Counted from the first letter of the stretch, positions 10,170-23,789 are shown. The stretch: 64,000 bases of DNA from Hymenoscyphus infarciens (GCA_001414345.1 LLCB01000170.1:1-64000); one strand, 5' to 3'. The notes: a model not told the origin generated them from the sequence alone. Translations and numbers: made by a program.

Positions 10170-12103
10170 GGTGTTTTAGATATAGATAAACTAGCATTGG
10201 TATACTTTTTTCACCAATTTAGGAACTACCTAATTCATTCTACCTTGGAATACACAAACTTTCGCTGTAATTGAATAACTTTTGTCTTCGAATTTATTAA
10301 ACCAATCTAATTATAAGAATCTCCTTTCTTAATTAAAGTAAATAAGTATTATCTATATATACCAAGTATCCGTCTAACACTCTATCTGTCTTTCAAAAAG
10401 CCTGGAAACTATATTTAGCTAACTTCATTATTTTTGATATTCTTACATACTGTAATTTGAATAGTTAAGATTACTAAAATTACTAAAATTACTACGTAGA
10501 TGTCTAAGTCAATTCCACAATTGGCGAATAAAGTATATCAGCCCTTTGTTACAGACTATTGCAACCGTGAACAGAAAAAGTATATAATCCTAATATGGAC
10601 TTTTTAGGAGGTTTTTAGAGATTTTTTGATCTTTTTAGGTCCTTGTGTAAATAAATTTAAGCCTTACGCTAGCTGTCATTTTATCCTTTTTTTAGACTTT
10701 ATTCTGTTCTTTACAACTATAGTCTGTATCGAGGAATTTGGCCTAATACTTCTCGGAAATATCAAAATCGGGAGATTTGACCAATCGCAGGAAAGAAGAC
10801 CAAATACTCACACCAGTAAAGTTCCCCGTGACCTCTCTGTCTTCATTGTTGGGTATCCGTGGCTGGGTCATGAGGTTGAGATGTCTGAATTTGGAAGAAA
10901 CAGGAACCCAAGTCAGAGATTTGAAGCAGTGGATTTTATTTTCCCTGACGTATCATGTAGTCACCCACAATAACTTTTTACCTCCACTTCAAAATAAATC
11001 CAAGAATCTCAATGGTCATCGTACTTTAGCTCCTCTCGATGTCCGTGTAGTGATCATAGCGTACCTTGGGTTTTGCAAGTCCGCGATCGCTGTAAGGATA
11101 TGAAGTCTGTGCATTAAAAAGCTGCGATTGGTTGGCCGTTTCGTTTTGAGCAGGGCTGAACCCACTTTCGATCAACCCAAGTATTCTTGATTCTTTAACG
11201 TCATTCTCTGATCAGATCTGCAGCTTCACGACAAGGTTTTCCCTTTAAATTCTTAATTCTTTTGGCATCTTTGACATCTTTCAAATGATAACATTGACCT
11301 TTGACTTTGGGAGATCTTGTCACTTTTGATTTGGTTTCAAGGGTGCTTTCACTGAGCAGGCGAGACACAGGATCACGAGGCTCGAGTTTTTGCATAACAA
11401 GGATCATGTCAATCCCACCGATCGCGGGGCAAGAGATCTAAAACACGGCTAGAGAAGTTCATAGCGCCTGGAACCCCAAAACAAGCTCCCTCAAATATCC
11501 AATCACAGCGTTTACCTCGCCCAAGTTCGTTTTCTTCGGTGGAGTACTTGTGAGGATGCTCAAACTCTGCCCGGGCTGTGCATTTTGTCGCAGATCTGGA
11601 TCGACAACTGGTGGAACTTCAACAGCCTAAGCTGAGCATGGGAACTTGCAAACCTTTGTAACCAGAATTAATGATTAAGAGAAGACTTGAGAAACAGACT
11701 TAATGATTGGGAGGGGACTTGAGAAACAGACTTAGATTGAAAAAAAATATATACAAGAGTTCTTTTCGCCCAAAGCGATCTATCAAAAAAAAAAACCAAA
11801 AAAAAAGAAAGATTATTACAGATGAAATAGCTAAAAACTTTGAATTGTTGACTAATATTGATGGAATGAGAAGGGAGAAGGAAGACGTGCTGGCTAAACG
11901 TCTTTCCTGTGCAGCCTTCTCATGTAACCGGCACCAATGAAATAGTCCAAAGATCAATAGTGTAAGAAAAACGAAAGGCGTATTAGATGTCTTAAAAGAA
12001 ACAAAAGGACAAGAAATATCAACTCTTAATGCACTCGTTGAGTGTACGTTGGTTTTTTTTTTTGTTATACACAGTGGTTTCTCTCTCCAAAAATCCCATA
12101 AAT
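10170..12103. other. no supported gene; one 32-bp tandem duplication
   Basis: The plus-strand frame 10626-10973 (115 codons) and others are unrecognised and lie in AT-rich DNA. Positions 11669-11700 and 11701-11732 are two head-to-tail copies of a 32-bp unit that begins TAATGATT and ends GAAACAGACT. No gene is supported. Confidence 0.45.
11669..11732. repeat. 32-bp tandem duplication, two copies
   Basis: The two copies differ only in the middle (AAGAGAAG against GGGAGGGG), all by A/G transitions. Confidence 0.7.
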
Positions 12104-13115
12104 CTATCCCATAACGGTAGGGGTGAAGTCTTGTTGTCTTTGTACGGAGTTGGTGTTGACCAAAGCAGCGTTGGAGAGTTGAGTGATGGATGGAAGAATT
12201 TGGGAGTTTCTAGAGTATGAGTTAGTTGACGATCTTGTTAGACTGGGAGGTTGAATGTTCTTACCTCTCTGTTCCCATGATGGCGACTTGGTTCTTGGCG
12301 GTAGCTGGGTCTGGGTTGTTCATGATGGTGGTCAAGCCGTCCAAAACCGTTGGGGTGGAAGTCATGATCTTCTGGTTGCTGGAGGTACCGGCACTTCCTG
12401 CGGCTTGAGCGAGGACAGAACGTTGAGCATCCTCGTCAGACTCGGCATCGAATGCTCTTTGAGCGAGAGACTTGATGGTCATTGGGTCGGTTTCGATGGA
12501 AAGTTGGTTGAGGGATGCTGAGACGGTGTTGGCATCTTTAGCGAAGTTGGTGGCAGCCATGACTGGATCTCCATTTGGCGACACGTTACCGACACCAGTT
12601 CCCGAGCCTGGTACAGGGTTGGCCGAGTTGGTAGAAGCTCCTCCACCATTTCCATTTCCATTGGCATTGCCAGTTGCCGCGGCCCCGGTTGGCTTTGCAG
12701 CTCCGGCTCCATTTCCCTTTGCTGCTGCTCCTGATGCACTCGTGGCTCCTCCAGTACTGGCACCAGTTGCGCCATTGCCAGTTCCCTTAGCTCCAGTTCC
12801 GCCAGTTGCTGCACCGGTAGAAGATTTCGGTGTTGCACCAGTTGCGGCTCCAGATGCTTTTCCAGATGCCTTTGCTCCGGTTGCTCCAGATGCAGCAGTT
12901 CCGCCAGTGGCGCCATTTGCCCCGGTTCCAGCGGCTGTCGATGCTTTTGGTGCTGCAGCTCCAGCAGCTCCTGCAGCTCCAGCCTTTGCTGCCTTGTCGC
13001 CCTTTGCACGAGTGGTCAAGGTAGCGAGACCATTTGATTCTCCTCGAATATCGACAGGGAGAGCGAGGGCTTGTCCAGCAATGGAAAGCAAAGAGAGGGC
13101 GACGAAGAACTTCAT
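12104..13115 (-). CDS. secreted Ala/Gly/Thr-rich low-complexity protein, 318 aa
   Basis: Exon 1 is 13115-12265 and exon 2 is 12209-12104, joined through a 54-nt intron (GTAAGA donor, AACTAAC branch, CTCTAG acceptor); the length is 957 nt. A clear signal peptide (MKFFVALSLLSIAGQALA) is followed by a short propeptide-like stretch with a basic TTRAKG site. A roughly 130-residue block is built of GAAG, GATG, GTGA and similar short repeats. The C-terminal third is ordered, helical and polar (LAQRAFDAESDEDAQRS) and ends with the exon 2 segment. There are no cysteines in the mature part that I can see. It is probably an extracellular or wall-associated structural protein. I do not know its function. 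The strand choice rests on the signal peptide and the well-formed intron; the opposite strand is open only because of the repeats. Confidence 0.8.
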
Positions 13116-15176
13116 TTTGATGGTTGTTGAGTGTGAAAATTGAATAAGAATTGAAAGTGGTTGAAATGAGTGGATATTAAAAGTTGATATGATGCAAAAG
13201 AAATTATGATTGGAGAGAAAGTTGTCGAGAGAAGGCCAGCTTATTAATGTTGTTCGATGATGAGGGAAAAGATTATTTCGAGGCGGGATCTTGCTAACTA
13301 TAAGTATCTGTTTCCTACCAATGTTAGTTTCGTGTCAAAAACATCTGAAGTTCTTCAAACAGTCAACCGGGTCAAAAATCAGGGTGACTTGTTGTTCCAG
13401 GCGTGTCCGAGAAAGAACGTTTCGGGTACACGTAGGTGAGTCTGATGGATGCGAGGCGCAGAGACGAAGAAAGTTCAGATGATTTTAATGCAGCGCTAAG
13501 TATCCAAAGATGAGATACAAAAAAAGTGTTCGGGGCGTGAACGCTTGATGTTTCGGGGGTTTCAAGTTTTCCGAGCCACAAACTGTTACTGGTCGGTTAA
13601 AATGGTCAGTATAGGCGATCGAAACGACCTGTTTGAGAGTTTCTTGCGAGGTACTTTACAGATTCGCCTACTGAAAACATTCCCATGATATGCAGTACGT
13701 TCAGTACTGCTCGAGTGCTGATGGGATAATAATCGAAGGATCAATACCGTGTAGCAGCGCACCTAGTAAAATATAAAACTCGCTTCAAAAAATATCCCCA
13801 AAGTAGTCTGGAAAACAATTGCCATATTGATCACACAGCAAAACAGGAGTTGAACACCCATGCGAATGCCCATTAATGACGATGCCATTTACGAATAATC
13901 GTACTGAGTGAGGTTGAGGTTGAGATGTGACCCCTCATGGACTCCAGGTCAAAGCACCCCAAGTTTCACCAACGGCAAAACGTACAAACTTTATTTTCAC
14001 AAATGTAGGTATCGCCAAGCCGTCGTCCTCATATTCATAAGTTCTTGGCTTGTAGCAGAAATCACTTGTGCGCTACAAGCCTTTAAGCGTTATTCTTATC
14101 AGAGGACAGTTTGGGGATCAAATAAAGCTTGGACAAAATTGTCCACCCAATTTCCGATCTGATCCTCTCTGGTTGCGCAGGTGTATTGCTCATGCTATGC
14201 TAGATGGACTCAAAAGGCGGCATGAATTCAGGCGAATCTTTGGATAAAAATTCGAGGGTCAAGGTTATGGAAGAAACATGCATTCTGAAAATACATTGTC
14301 ACCCGGCACTACTACGGAGGAGTCACAACATTCGTGCCCCAGAAATATATGCAGACCCAATGATAATCCAATCAATCTTGACACCGTGTGGGGAAGACTC
14401 ACTATTCTTCCCCGGAGTTTAGGATATTTACGGAGATGAAGATCACTTGATCTTTGGAGAAAGGGGGAGAGGCTCAACAGGTGTCTGAGACCTGCGACTT
14501 ATTTTGTGGGTTTCGTAGAAAGGGAACAACATTTTAAGATGCTCCATCCAATGACTGATGGGCAATTCTATAAACATCTTGACACAAACTTTCCGATATC
14601 CCCAATATTCAGGTAAGAACAAATAAGCTTTTGTGACCCAACAGAGCCTTGAAAAGATGTGCGGAGCTTTGGTGTACCGCTACTCGAGTAATACGAGAAG
14701 AGACAAGTGATTCCTGTGAGATGAACTGAGAAATTCTCAGTGATAAAACAAGGCCATCATAATACAATGGTCATCAAACAGTGGTTTCTCCTTGGCCAGT
14801 TCTTTTCCAATAGCACTAAACTAATGAGGCTCTAGGATCAAACAGTATCAAACAATAAACACAATATGGGGTGATTTAATTCCAGGGATGGGTTCATTGC
14901 TTACTCGCCTCCGGATATACTACATCTTGGGACCACCTCATGTGTTTCTTCGATTGGTAGCCAGATGTTCGCAAAATTGAGAGAGGGCCGAGAGCCATGC
15001 GCACTGTCAATACAAAAAATGCTTGCCAAGTTTGCGGTGTCCCTTCACGGCCGTCGAGAAGATGCTAACTCCGTATACAACTAGCTTTTTGATGCCTGCG
15101 GCTAATATGTCGTCCAATATTTTCGAAGAGTTGCGATGCGAAGCGAGGCTAAAAAGTTCGAATTCCGGGCCGGTTT
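13116..15176. other. no supported gene
   Basis: Several frames of 60-85 codons occur (for example 13257-13439 and 13908-14162 plus), none with a family signal or good introns. The first part must hold the promoter of the secreted protein read leftward from 13115. Confidence 0.45.
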
Positions 15177-16515
15177 TCACGACATCCCTTTGAACTTGAG
15201 AATACCGTTTCCGACATTAGTTCCCTTGGCCTTCGACTTTCTCCTCTTCTTGCGTTGCTTTCGGCCTCCCTTTTCGTCATCGCTGCTATCCGCGTCACTA
15301 TTCTTTTCGCTGTCTTCTGAATCAGAACAATCTGGACCTCTCTTGTTGGCCTTGACTTCTTCTTCCGAATCTTCTTCCTCTTCCTGATCCAACGACATTT
15401 TCTCCTGCCACACCTTGATGATAGATCCTCCACCACTAATCAGTCTACCACCAACGTCAAAGTTCAAGCCTACCACTGCCTCAATTTCATCGTGCCTCAA
15501 TGAATCCCCCAAGACCTTATTCGGGCCAAGCTGAACAATGCGGATAGTCCCGTCGCCTAAGCCTACAACCACATTCTTTCCGCCGTTGCCAACACCCTCA
15601 GGCATCACCACGAGAGAATCCAAACTTTCACCACCTCCAACTCCAGCATCGACAATAATTCTTTCGTCTTGGTCATCCCAAATTCCTCTCTCCCACAATG
15701 TCAATACACCGGTAGAGCTACCCACCAGAACCTTTTCACCCTTGCTCCGTCCTGGTTTTGAGGGCAGGCCTCCCACGTATACACTACTGAGCAGTTCATC
15801 CTCCTGATCCTCGCTCTTGACTAAGACACCCCGTCGTAAGTCAGTGACTGCCAAAGTTGTGCCTCCAGTTGTGACCCATTGTTTGCTGAAACCGCTCGTA
15901 CTCGTGTCTGTCGGTGGCAGTGGTGTCAAAGAGGATATATAGTCATCGTGGGGTCGATGGGTTTGACTTGGTTTGCCGCTGCCAAAGCCTGAAGGAGTTC
16001 GTAGATCGAATAGGTGCAATGCTCCCGAGTCGGCCGCGAGAAGTAGTGTTTGAGGAGAGAGGGCGTGTAGAAGGGTAGGTGGGTCGACAGAATTTGAGGA
16101 AAAGTCGAAGGGTGTGAGAATTTTAGAGACCACTCGTCCGGTGGAAGAGGATGCAACTTTCAACAGACCATCGGTGCCTGCTGAGTAGAGGACTGAGATC
16201 GGGTTAGTTGTAGAAGCTTTCCTGAAGTAGTAAAAACCTACATTCGCCATCCGCACTGTATGTCAAAGTTCTACAGCTTCCCTTGTGTCTTCTTGTTCGC
16301 CATTCCGTATCTATCGTGTTGGTGCCCGTCGAGAGTATGCTAACGTCGCCATTGCCATCGCCATCCTCGTCGCTCGAGTCCCCCGCGACCTCTGGTAGCC
16401 GGAATGATTGAACGTGTCCACCCGACAAGCCGACTGCGAGAACAGGCTCGCTGGGATGGACGGCTTGCGCGAAGAGCTCTGAAGAGAGCGGAAGGGTACA
16501 GAGGTTCTCAAACAT
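15177..16515 (-). CDS. WD40-repeat ribosome-biogenesis protein JIP5 (WDR55 family), 429 aa
   Basis: Exon 1 is 16515-16242 and exon 2 is 16192-15177. The 49-nt intron has a GTAGGT donor, an AACTAACC branch and a CTCAG acceptor; the joined length is 1290 nt. The N-terminus [20 protein letters not shown] and the [25 protein letters not shown] and [19 protein letters not shown] segments are those of fungal JIP5. JIP5 is a seven-bladed beta-propeller of the nucleolus involved in 60S ribosomal subunit assembly. The C-terminal 70 residues are acidic (Glu, Asp, Ser) and then strongly basic ([12 protein letters not shown]), a likely nucleolar signal. The start was placed at the conserved MFENLC, although the frame is open 37 codons further upstream. 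The gene appears intact and of the usual length. Confidence 0.92.
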
Positions 16516-17291
16516 CGCGACGGCGTTGCAATTGCAAATAATCGATGTTGGAGGTTTGCTTGAATTTCCGAGCTCGGGCTTCCGACAGGGGCACAAGATG
16601 TAGCCGAGGTAATCCCGCCCCGTCAAGCTCGTATTGAAGAAAAATAATTATCAGTTGTTTTCCAATGATTTTGCCATGCATTTATTTACTGTACAGCTAT
16701 AGTTTGGAAGTCTTTCGTGAGAAGATCGTCCTTCCATGTCTAGGGGTAAGCCTATCAGAAGTCTGCAGGGGCCTTTTTCTCCAATATTCAGCCAGACATC
16801 GCTTCTCGCTTAGCGTATTTTTGAAGTGTTATAATATGCGACCTTGGAGAAGTTTAGATAGACGGGGGCGAAGACTGTGATTGGGGTTCATCAGAGTGGA
16901 GTAATTAGTGGGAATTCACCAAGAACAGGCCCGTAGCCCCTCTATACGATTATTAATTAGTTGATGAGTAAAGGTGAAGCTACGAGGCTGCGCTAAGCTT
17001 CTGTTCACTATCGCCTCAGCTTTGAATACGCGAAATTTGCAGAGTCATCAACAACTATTCAAATCGATCAAAATACGGCCTCGTCGTTTGTTTCTTTGAC
17101 CTTGACGAACATTAGACTGTTCAACCTTTTGTTTATAAAGAACCATTCTATACGGGGGAAAGCAAAAACGAGGGTATTATAGTATGATGCTTCCCGTGGG
17201 GGGATTCTTTTCTTAATTCCGGGGCAATCTGACTCATAGTATTCCTTGCCTGATGTTGGTGCTTAGTAAGGTTTACTTGCAAAACTCGAGC
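16516..17291. other. no supported gene; promoter side of JIP5
   Basis: No convincing frame. The region separates the start of JIP5 from the end of the broken F-box gene. It becomes more AT-rich to the right. Confidence 0.5.
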
Positions 17292-18134
17292 TCAAGCTTT
17301 TGGCACGCGGCAGGTTCTTTGTACACCTGAGAAAATACATTATTTTAAAAGTTTAGTATAATAAAATAGAACAAACAAACTTACAGGATAAGTTCACATA
17401 ATAACTTTCCATCATACCTAACCATCATTTGGTTTAACCCAATTATTCTAGGCGCTCTGGAATAATGTCTTTAGATTCTGTATTACTCGGGTGTAAGAGG
17501 AACTTTGTTAAGGGCTCTTATATATAGAGAGCTTATTTGGAAATCGAAACAGGGGTTTGTTTATGCCGATGAAGTGATGTGCAGCTTGAAATAACTCGGT
17601 TATACTATTTCTTTCACCCTACTGCCTTTAATAGTTTGAGGCTTATATAGATTCACCAGGGGTTACAGGAATTCGTGACTGTAGTTCCCTAACACTTTCC
17701 ACTTTACTGTTGTTCCAACCCATCTAGAAGAATGAAGTTAATGTAATTCTAATCATTCTCGTCGTCTAGAAAAGTTAGATTGATTTTCTAAGTCTTGGTT
17801 AAATTATACTAGGGAAACAAAGCAGTGGTGTTATACTCTTGGTCAGTTGCGGATTCTTACAACCTCTGGTAGGCTGGCTGATCTCGAGACTGAGAATGAA
17901 GCACTTACCTTACGCCTTCTCTTCACATCACAACCAGCCTTCCAGATTGCCTGAAAAAGCAAGCTATCTCTCTTTTTATCGACCAGTTTCTCAGCGACAG
18001 AGATCGTTTGAATGCCTTTACAGGTTTCCAAAAGTGGCCGAATATCTATGAAATCATTCTTTCCTCCCTCCTTGAGCATGGAAAAATTCAAGTCTTGTAT
18101 ATAGCTAATAAGGTGCGGTTATTCTTTTACAATC
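17292..18134 (-). pseudogene. 3' part of an F-box gene, cut off by retrotransposon insertion
   Basis: This is the downstream half of the gene whose upstream half lies at 32338-32560. Read on the minus strand it runs from the 5-bp duplication (18134-18130) leftward as one frame: DLNFSMLKEGG, then DIRPLLETCKGIQTI, which looks like the leucine-rich part after an F-box. Two likely introns follow (donors GTAAGT near 17909 and GTAAGT near 17400). A frame ends at 17292-17294. More than ten stop codons interrupt it, nearly all TAA, TAG or TGA where CAA, CAG or CGA would keep the frame, which is C-to-T damage. The exact exon limits in this half are tentative. Confidence 0.6.
18130..18134 (+). repeat. 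left 5-bp target-site duplication (CAATC)
   Basis: Identical to 32338-32342 on the other side of the retrotransposon. Five base pairs is the usual duplication for LTR elements. Confidence 0.85.
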
Positions 18135-18317
18135 TGTAGCATAAGAGACAGATCACAGATCAAGAGCTTATGGCTAGGCCCGATAAAATACGTAAAAGTA
18201 ATCTCTTATATAGTATAGTAATAAACGTCTAAAGAGAGAAGGGGAGAGTATAAAGCACTTATACTATCTATATCTACAAGTCCGCTACTAGTATAGTTAC
18301 GTACCCTTCCTATAACA
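18135..18317 (-). repeat. left LTR (3' LTR of the element), 183 bp
   Basis: Starts TGTAGCATAAGAG and ends TATAACA on the plus strand. It is gapless against the right LTR. It is more A/T-shifted than the right copy in its inner half. Confidence 0.9.
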
Positions 18318-19221
18318 TACCTCTCTCGAAAAAGCGTCTTCCCCTAAAGTTATAAAAAGAGATACTAAATATAAGTTAATATTAGCCCTTATTTAGCTCC
18401 TTATCCCTCGACTTCTTTATAATATCTTCTAATCTATCCTTATCCTTCTCTATATTATCCTCTCCTTCGTCCTTATCCTCTAATTCGTCGAAAAATCTAT
18501 TATTAAAGCCTAGTACCTTAGCTATAGTTATTCTATTGTAGATATTAATTCTATAACGTAGGATAGTTAATCGTTACTTCTTAGCTTCTATCTCCTAAGC
18601 CTTTATTTAATCTATAGTAGTTATAATTAGTCGTATAACCTTATAGTAGATACCGTCTACTTAAATCTATAAGATATAGTTAGTAGTATATAAATTTTAA
18701 CCGCTATCTTAGATAACCTAAGAAGTAGTAGAAGCGTTAGCTATATAAATAATAAGATCTAGTTATTTTAAAGTAATCTTTAACTTAATTAGTTTATCTA
18801 TAAGTAGATAAAGGAAAAATATAAGAGTATCTATAATAAAATCGCTCTTAATAAGCTCTATCTTAGCGCCTTTAAGTATAACTCTATATATCTTACTCAT
18901 AGGTCCCTTTACTAATATATTAATAAGTTCCTCTTTAAAAAATAGATATTTAATACTATATTAAATCTATAAGGCTAGGACAATTAATTATACTCTATAG
19001 TATAACTTATTCCTACTAATATTAGTTATAATATACTTATTAGAGAACTAGGTATAGTATAAGTCCTTTTAGAGAATATCTAGCTTATCTATAAAGTTAA
19101 AGTATATAATATATAGCTTAAAGACTTATTTACTAAAGGTATTAGGCGTATAAAAGACTAGAGTCTTAGCTAGAGGAGAAGTAGATTTAATAGCTAATTT
19201 AAGTAAAGTTCTTAAAGACTT

Positions 19222-19432
19222 CTTAATCTCTATATCCTTAGTCTTAATATCTATATTATAAGTCTTAATCTCTAAATTTTAAAGCTCGATATCTACGTTC
19301 TAGGTCTCGATCTCTAAATTTTAAAGCTTAATATCTATATCCTAGGTCTCGATCTCTAAATTTTAAAGCTTAATATCTATATCCTAGATCTTAATCTCTA
19401 TATTTTAAGTCTTAATCTCTATATTCTATCTA
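19222..19432 (-). repeat. 21-bp tandem repeats encoding coiled-coil heptads
   Basis: About nine copies of a 21-bp unit, read on the minus strand as seven-residue steps such as DIDIKLQ and NLEIETQ, in the same frame as the long second ORF. The regular I/L/V positions suggest a coiled coil. Confidence 0.75.
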
Positions 19433-22400
19433 GAAGTAGTATTAGAATCTAATAACCTATTATTCTTCTAAAGAATAATAGCTAAAGTAGTAATAGTTAG
19501 ATTTATTTAAGAGTCTTAATCGATACTATAAAGTCTCTAGAAGGCATAGTTACTTAGTTTACTAAATATTTCTAAGATCTATAATTTAATTATCTTTTCT
19601 TTACTATCTAAAAGTAGCTTCTATTTCTAGCCTATAGTATAGGTTTAATTATTGATCTTAAAAGCAATCTTATTTCTTAAGGCTAGTAGTATAATTACTA
19701 TGTTTTAAGAAATAGTAAGAACTAAGTATATAACGAATTATTTAGAATTTAACTTAATAAATCTTATTAGTAGTAGTCTTTAGCTTAAATTACTAATAAT
19801 TACGTCGCTCTTTATAAGTACTATATCTATTTACGTCTATAAGTATTTATATACTTCTATAGAGGTAGGTAGAATTTTAGACTATAGTAGAGGCTTACTT
19901 ATTATTACTAAAGCATCTTAATTATTATCTACTATTATAGCTAGCTCCTTCTTGTTATTAAGAGGAGGAACGTAGTTATAATTACTAGACTATACGCTAA
20001 GTATACGTCGTATTACCTTTCTAGCTTTACTATAGGCTATTCTATAGCTCTCTCTAACGTAATCTTCTAAACTATAAGTAGTATATTTAACTATATTTAC
20101 GTATATTAACTTATAATAGCCGAATTCCTTATACTTTATATATTATATATATAGGCATTCTTAAAAGGTATACTCGTAGTTGTATTACTTATAGCTGTCT
20201 AGCTTCTCTATAATAATATAATATACTAATCTATAGCACTTATATATTTAGCTAAACATATTAGTACTATTATCTTCCTTATCCTTAACGTAGGAGTATA
20301 TATTCTTTCTATAACTAATACAATTATAAAAGTTATATTTTAAGGCCTTATTATTTATATAAGCGGCTTAAAGATAGCTATATTAACTATATCTACTATA
20401 GTTCTTAGTATTTACTACCTAAGTATTAGTAGTATATTTATAATCTTTTATATAATACTATAATTAGTAGATATAACTAATATTAAGGTATTATATTATT
20501 TATATATTATCTTAGAAAACGTTATAGCTATATAATTTTAGTTTAAGAATATAGTCTAAGATAAGTACTATAAGTAAGTAAATATGTTAGATAATCGATA
20601 CTAATATACGCTTCGCGTTGCTATACTATTTAAAGATTTTTATACTAGCTAGAATACTAAGTATTAAGACGTTAAATATTATACTCTAAGTAACTTTAGT
20701 AATATATAAGATATAGACTAGGTTATTTAAACGTCTAAGGTTAATAACTATAGCTTTAACTTCTACTTTATAATAGTAGATATAAGTAGTCTTAAAGTAC
20801 TTAATCTTATACTACTTAAGCTTTTATTTAATATATTATATCTACTTATTACTAATATTAATATAGTTCTTATTAAAGATAGAAGTGTCTTCGGCTTCGA
20901 TATTAGAAGTACTATCTTATACTTATACTATAATAAATTAAGTATTAAGATTAAAAATTTCCTTATTAACCTCTTTTATTATATAATTACCTAGAAGTAA
21001 GCTATAATAGGTAGTAGCATCGATTATTTTACTATAGTAGTATTCTCTATTAACGAATTTCTAGATAATACTATTATATATTTAGCTTTAATAGTTTAAG
21101 TACATAAGATAATACTTACTACGCTTATAATACTTTAAAATAGTATTATTAAGATACTTTATATTAAGATTCTAAGCTTCCTTATCTATCTTTAAGACTA
21201 AATAATAATATATTTATTTAATATTACTATTTATATTATATATCTTAAACTTAAGACTAATAGCTAAGACAATTATAATAGCTAGATTTATTATACTAGC
21301 CTCGTCTATACTAAATTTAAATAATTTACCTACCTATTCTTAGGCTCTTAATTATAAGGCAATTACTAGTATAGTTATAATAACATCTACTCTTATAATA
21401 ACTTTCTATATAGTTTTATTAAAGGTGTCTATATAAGCTAAAAGCCTTAAGTCTAGGTTATTAAAGTTATAAAGGACTTCTTAAGTATATATTTTAAAGG
21501 CTTAAAATTCTATAACCTCTTTAGCTAATTTACTAATTAGATTAAAGATATACTTCTAAAAGCTAAACTTCTATATATATACTAGATATCTCTAATCTCC
21601 TACCTTCTTATTTATCTTAACCTTCTAAATAGCTTTATAAATAAGATATTTAATAAAACTATATAATAGAGCTAATATATCTTTAATATAAGACTTAAAG
21701 TCCTCTAATATATAATAATTAAGAAGCTTATTCTTTTCTACTAATAAACTATTAAGACGAATAACCGTCTTCTTAATACTAAGTAATAAGAAGATCTTAT
21801 CTATTTTTTTAGTAAGATTATCTACTCTCTTATTTATAAGATATATAAGAAGAACTCAGTTCTTTATACTATTAGGATTATAGTAACCTAATATAAAAAG
21901 AGTTTCTATCTAATCTATCTTATAAGATACTACATAGCCTTAAATACTAATAAATAGTATATATAGCTCTTATAACTTCTTATACTTAACTTAATAGTTA
22001 AGATTAAACTTCGTAATTACCTTTTAAATAAATTTATCTAAGAAAGGCCTACTATAATACTTTATAAAAAAGTTTATAGTTTCTTAAAGAATTAGAGAGT
22101 TAAAGTTTATAAATAGCTTTATATAGTATATAAAGGTATAGGATAGCTTATTCTCTTTTACTAATACTCTTCTATTATTAAAACTTTAAATAATATCGTT
22201 TTAGAATTATATTAAAATCTTAGAAGTAACCTTAATCTTATATATAGGTTCTATCCTATTAAAGGTATTTATAAAATAGGTAAGAAGTATATTAGTAATA
22301 TTTAATATTAGAATATTAAAGTAAGTAGTAACTTATTTACTATTAAGGCCTTATTATAGTAAATCCTTTCTAATATATAAAGTAATTAAGATTATACTTA

Positions 22401-23789
22401 GAGAAGATAGTATATTAATAATAATTCTTATAATAGTAGCTTATTACTCTTCTATCTACTATTCTAGTAGGTTCTTTATCTTAGCCTTTTCCTTTTTATT
22501 ACTTCTAATAATTATCTTACTACTATCTATACTAAGAATCTATTCTCTAATATTATTATTAGATTTATTTTTATTATCTAAGATATCTTTACTAAAATAA
22601 TACTTATTCTTAGTATTAAGTCTTATATATTTAATATATAGTATAGTCTTAAGATTAAGAAATTAGACTTCGATATAATCGCCTTTTTTAAGATTCTTAT
22701 AGATATAATACTACATATTAATAGTAATAATCTAGGCCTTATCTCTATTATAATTATATTATAATAGCTTTCTACCTAAGCTAAGAATATAAGAAATAGC
22801 TATAATAAATTCATCTAATTACTAATCTATAGCTTCCTTAGCTATAATCTTAAACTTATTATAAACAGCGTAGGCTAGAAGTATATACATATACTTATAG
22901 TTATAAAATATAAAGATATAATATAAGTATTCACTTATAACTCTTAATAACATCTATTCTAGAATCTAAAACAGATTACCTATACCTAATTAGCTAGAAA
23001 CAAGCGTGTTTTTAATCTAGAAGTTATTAAGGTTCTTTTTCTTATTAGCTTCGATTTTAATACTAATAAAGGGAAAGTCGCCATAGTAATTATTAATAAT
23101 AAATATAAATTTAAAAATACTCTTTTCTATCTAAGTAGTTTTAACTTTATTAACGAATTATTATATTATCTAACTATAGTTTAAATTAACTATAAAAGAG
23201 ATATTAATACTAGTAATATTAATTATATCTACCTTAATATTAATAGTAATAATCTTTATATCTTCTAGCTTTCTAAAGTCTAGCTTTAAGAAGGTAGCTA
23301 GTAGGCTATATTTATTAAGGTTCTAATATATAAAGTCTTTAATAATATAGGCTCTTTAATTAAGATAAGTCTTAAAGTAAGTATAGTTAGAGGTATTAAA
23401 TCTCTCTCTATAAGAGACGTTCTTATTATCTTATATTCGCTTACTATTAAGAGTAAGCTCTATATTAAAGTAGATATAAGGTTCTAGGTACTAGAAATAA
23501 AGTCGCTCTAAAAAGGCTAGAATACTATTATTACTAGATAACTCGACTTAGTTAAGGAGATAGTATAGCTTACTATTTATAGTAAATATAGTCCTAAATT
23601 TAGCTTCTATCTCTATAACTTTAGAAATCTTCTATTATTCCTTAAGTAAGATATGTTCTAGTTAGATAAATCTTAACTTTTTACCCTTTTATTTATTATA
23701 AGTAATAACTATTTCGTTCTTAGGTTTAGAATCTCTACTAGTAGCTTTAATGTCTTAACCGCTAGTAATAGTATTAGGTCTGTTACTAA

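Noticed and set aside
12472..13143. Plus-strand frame of 223 codons rich in Pro, Val and Ala
   Set aside because: It is the reverse of the Ala/Gly-rich repeat in the secreted-protein gene, which has a signal peptide and a well-formed intron on the minus strand.
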